Source: Mageeibacillus sp. UBA4314 (GTDB lineage Bacteria > Bacillota > Clostridia > Saccharofermentanales > Saccharofermentanaceae). Taken from it: 5,784 bases of DNA. The stretch covers positions 10,999 to 16,782 of the forward strand of contig DGUI01000035.1 of the NCBI GenBank assembly GCA_002394605.1, written 5' to 3'. The notes below the pieces were generated by a model. It saw only the letters and a program-made list of their open reading frames with translations. It made no database searches and was not told the origin of the DNA. A program made the translations under genes and the position numbers. Of this stretch, positions 4,191 to 5,784 are shown piece after piece. The first letter of the stretch is position 1. Every line of letters starts with the position of its first letter.

Positions 4191-5784
4191 ATGTACAAAA
4201 AAGTTACTACAGACATGAACTTTATCGATCGCGAGAAAGAAGTTCTCGAGTTCTGGAAGGCAAATGACATCTATAAGAAGTCTTTGCGCAAGGAAGGCGA
4301 CGGAACGCCTACTTTCACGCTCTATGACGGACCTCCGACGGCAAACGGCAAGCCGCACATCGGTCACATCAAGACGAGAGTCATTAAGGACCTCATCCCC
4401 AGATATCATTCAATGAAGGGACAGGCTGTCACGTTCAAGGCAGGCTGGGATACTCACGGTCTCCCTGTTGAACTTGAAGTCGAGAAGATGCTCGGCATCA
4501 ACGGCAAACCCCAGATCGAGGATTACGGCGTAGAGCCTTTCATCAAGAAGTGTAAGGAGTCCGTATGGACTTACAAGACACAGTGGGAGGAAATGAGCGA
4601 CCGTGTAGGATTCTGGGCGGACATGGAACACCCTTATGTAACTTATGATAACAACTACATCGAGTCTGAGTGGTGGGCTCTGAAGACGATGTGGGACAAG
4701 GGACTCCTTTACAAGGGTCACAAGATCGTTCCTTACTGCCCCCGCTGCGGTACTGCCCTGTCAAGCCACGAGGTTGCCCAGGGATATAAGACCGTCAAGG
4801 AGAACTCCGTATACGTAAGGTTCAAGGTATCAGGCTCTGAGGATACTTTCTTTGCAGCTTGGACAACAACGCCCTGGACACTGCCTTCCAACGCAGCCCT
4901 CTGCGTAAGCCCCGATGCTGAATATGCAAAGATCAAGGTCAATAAGGATCTCGACGGATCAGACAAGACCGTCTATTACTACATGGCAAAGGTCCTTGTA
5001 CCTACCCTCTTTGAGGATTATGAAGTCATCGAGACGATGAAGGGTACAGATCTTACAGGCATGGAGTACGAGCCTCTCTTCGATTATGCAAAGAAGATGC
5101 TCGAGGATACAAAGCAGAAGGCATACTTCGTAGTTGCTGACAATTATGTAACTACTGAGGACGGTACAGGTATCGTTCATATCGCTCCTGCTTTCGGTGA
5201 GGATGATGCGAGAGTCGGAAGAGAGAACAATGTGCCTTTCATCCAGTTCGTTGACGAGCAGGGACACCTTCCTTCCGAGTGCGGTGAGTTCGCAGGCATG
5301 TTCGTTAAGGATGCTGATCCCCTCATCATCAAGAAGCTCAACATGGAGGCAAAGCTCATCAAGAAGATGCAGTTCGAGCACGATTACCCGTTCTGCTGGA
5401 GATGTGACACGCCCCTTATCTACTATGCAAGATCAACATGGTTCATTGCCATGAGCACAAAGAGGGAAGAGCTCCTCAAGTCCAACCGCATGATCAACTG
5501 GTATCCTGAGACGATCAGGGACGGACGTATGGGTGACTTCCTCGAGAACGTTATCGACTGGGGTATCTCACGTGAGCGTTACTGGGGCACACCGCTCCCT
5601 GTATGGGAGTGCGGCTGCGGCCACCGTCACTGCATCGGTTCCATCGCTGAACTCAAGGAGATGAGCGATGACTGTCCGGATGACATCGAGCTGCACAAGC
5701 CTTATGTTGATAATGTTCATCTCAAGTGTCCCAAGTGCGGCGGCGTCATGACGAGGGTTACTGAGGTTATCGACTGCTGGTTCG
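4191..5784 (+). CDS. ileS: Isoleucyl-tRNA synthetase, N-terminal 531 residues (3' end outside the window)
   Basis: This cytoplasmic class I enzyme charges tRNA-Ile with isoleucine and hydrolyses mischarged valine. GPPTANGKPHIGH at 47-59 holds the class I HIGH motif (56-59), followed by the AGWDTHGLPVE block (84-94). CPRCGTALSSHE at 183-194 is a probable zinc knuckle. The editing domain (about 200-400) shows WTTTPWTLPSNAAL (224-237) and GTGIVHIAPAFGEDD (325-339). Residues 402-405 (CWRC), C474, C476, C481 and 513-516 (CPKC) add further Cys clusters, and DWGISRERYWGTPLP (456-470) is the conserved return to the catalytic core. KMSKS and the anticodon-binding domain lie beyond the window; members are about 1000 residues or more. 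Motif wording suggests type 2 IleRS, the form tied to low mupirocin sensitivity; this is an inference. The ATG at 4191 follows GAGGG (4178-4182) by 8 bp; an ATG at 4186 is out of frame. It has its own promoter. Confidence 0.96.
   Translation, partial: MYKKVTTDMNFIDREKEVLEFWKANDIYKKSLRKEGDGTPTFTLYDGPPTANGKPHIGHIKTRVIKDLIPRYHSMKGQAVTFKAGWDTHGLPVELEVEKMLGINGKPQIEDYGVEPFIKKCKESVWTYKTQWEEMSDRVGFWADMEHPYVTYDNNYIESEWWALKTMWDKGLLYKGHKIVPYCPRCGTALSSHEVAQGYKTVKENSVYVRFKVSGSEDTFFAAWTTTPWTLPSNAALCVSPDAEYAKIKVNKDLDGSDKTVYYYMAKVLVPTLFEDYEVIETMKGTDLTGMEYEPLFDYAKKMLEDTKQKAYFVVADNYVTTEDGTGIVHIAPAFGEDDARVGRENNVPFIQFVDEQGHLPSECGEFAGMFVKDADPLIIKKLNMEAKLIKKMQFEHDYPFCWRCDTPLIYYARSTWFIAMSTKREELLKSNRMINWYPETIRDGRMGDFLENVIDWGISRERYWGTPLPVWECGCGHRHCIGSIAELKEMSDDCPDDIELHKPYVDNVHLKCPKCGGVMTRVTEVIDCWF

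Noticed and set aside
4095..5381. Antisense open frames over ileS
   Set aside because: The + strand encodes an unmistakable isoleucyl-tRNA synthetase across the whole stretch; the opposite frames reflect its codon composition.

Overview
The window reads as chromosomal DNA from a low-to-mid GC Gram-positive bacterium, most likely a member of the class Clostridia. Grounds: strong AAGGAG-type ribosome binding sites, an isolated rpsB-tsf pair, a lipoprotein L,D-transpeptidase built from a PG_binding_4-like region, a YkuD domain and a Big_2-like domain, and an isoleucyl-tRNA synthetase that looks like the type 2 form. The genus cannot be fixed from this sequence alone. All genes lie on the + strand.

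Layout. 1-239 is the 3' end of rpsB (ribosomal protein S2). It is followed after 42 bp by a complete tsf (elongation factor Ts, 282-1220), and the pair is closed by a strong intrinsic terminator (1243-1284). A 240-bp gap holds a probable sigma-A promoter for the next gene. That gene (1461-3404) encodes a 647-residue exported lipoprotein with an L,D-transpeptidase domain (peptidoglycan cross-linking), and it ends at a second terminator (3413-3460) whose stem is almost the same sequence as the first. The last gene is ileS (4191 to the window edge, 3' end missing), driven by its own near-consensus promoter (4121-4150).

The unusual part is the 786-bp gap between the transpeptidase gene and ileS. 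It has no credible gene. It carries a tandem array of 52-bp units (3552 to about 3935, seven full copies and one partial). The copies form two sequence families only about 56% identical, yet they stay in perfect 52-bp register. Each unit is an imperfect palindrome, and several paired positions have changed on both sides between the families, so dyad symmetry has been kept while sequence drifted. The array is bracketed by a 13-bp direct repeat (3507-3519 and 3936-3948), and the gap ends with a half-copy of the terminator stem (4072-4092) just before the ileS promoter. Because 52 is not a multiple of 3 and the unit carries stop codons, it is not coding. Since it lies between a terminator and a promoter, a DNA-level role or an independent small transcript are both possible.

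Functionally, rpsB, tsf and ileS are translation genes and the transpeptidase is a cell-envelope gene. Nothing suggests a joint pathway. They appear to be three separate transcription units.
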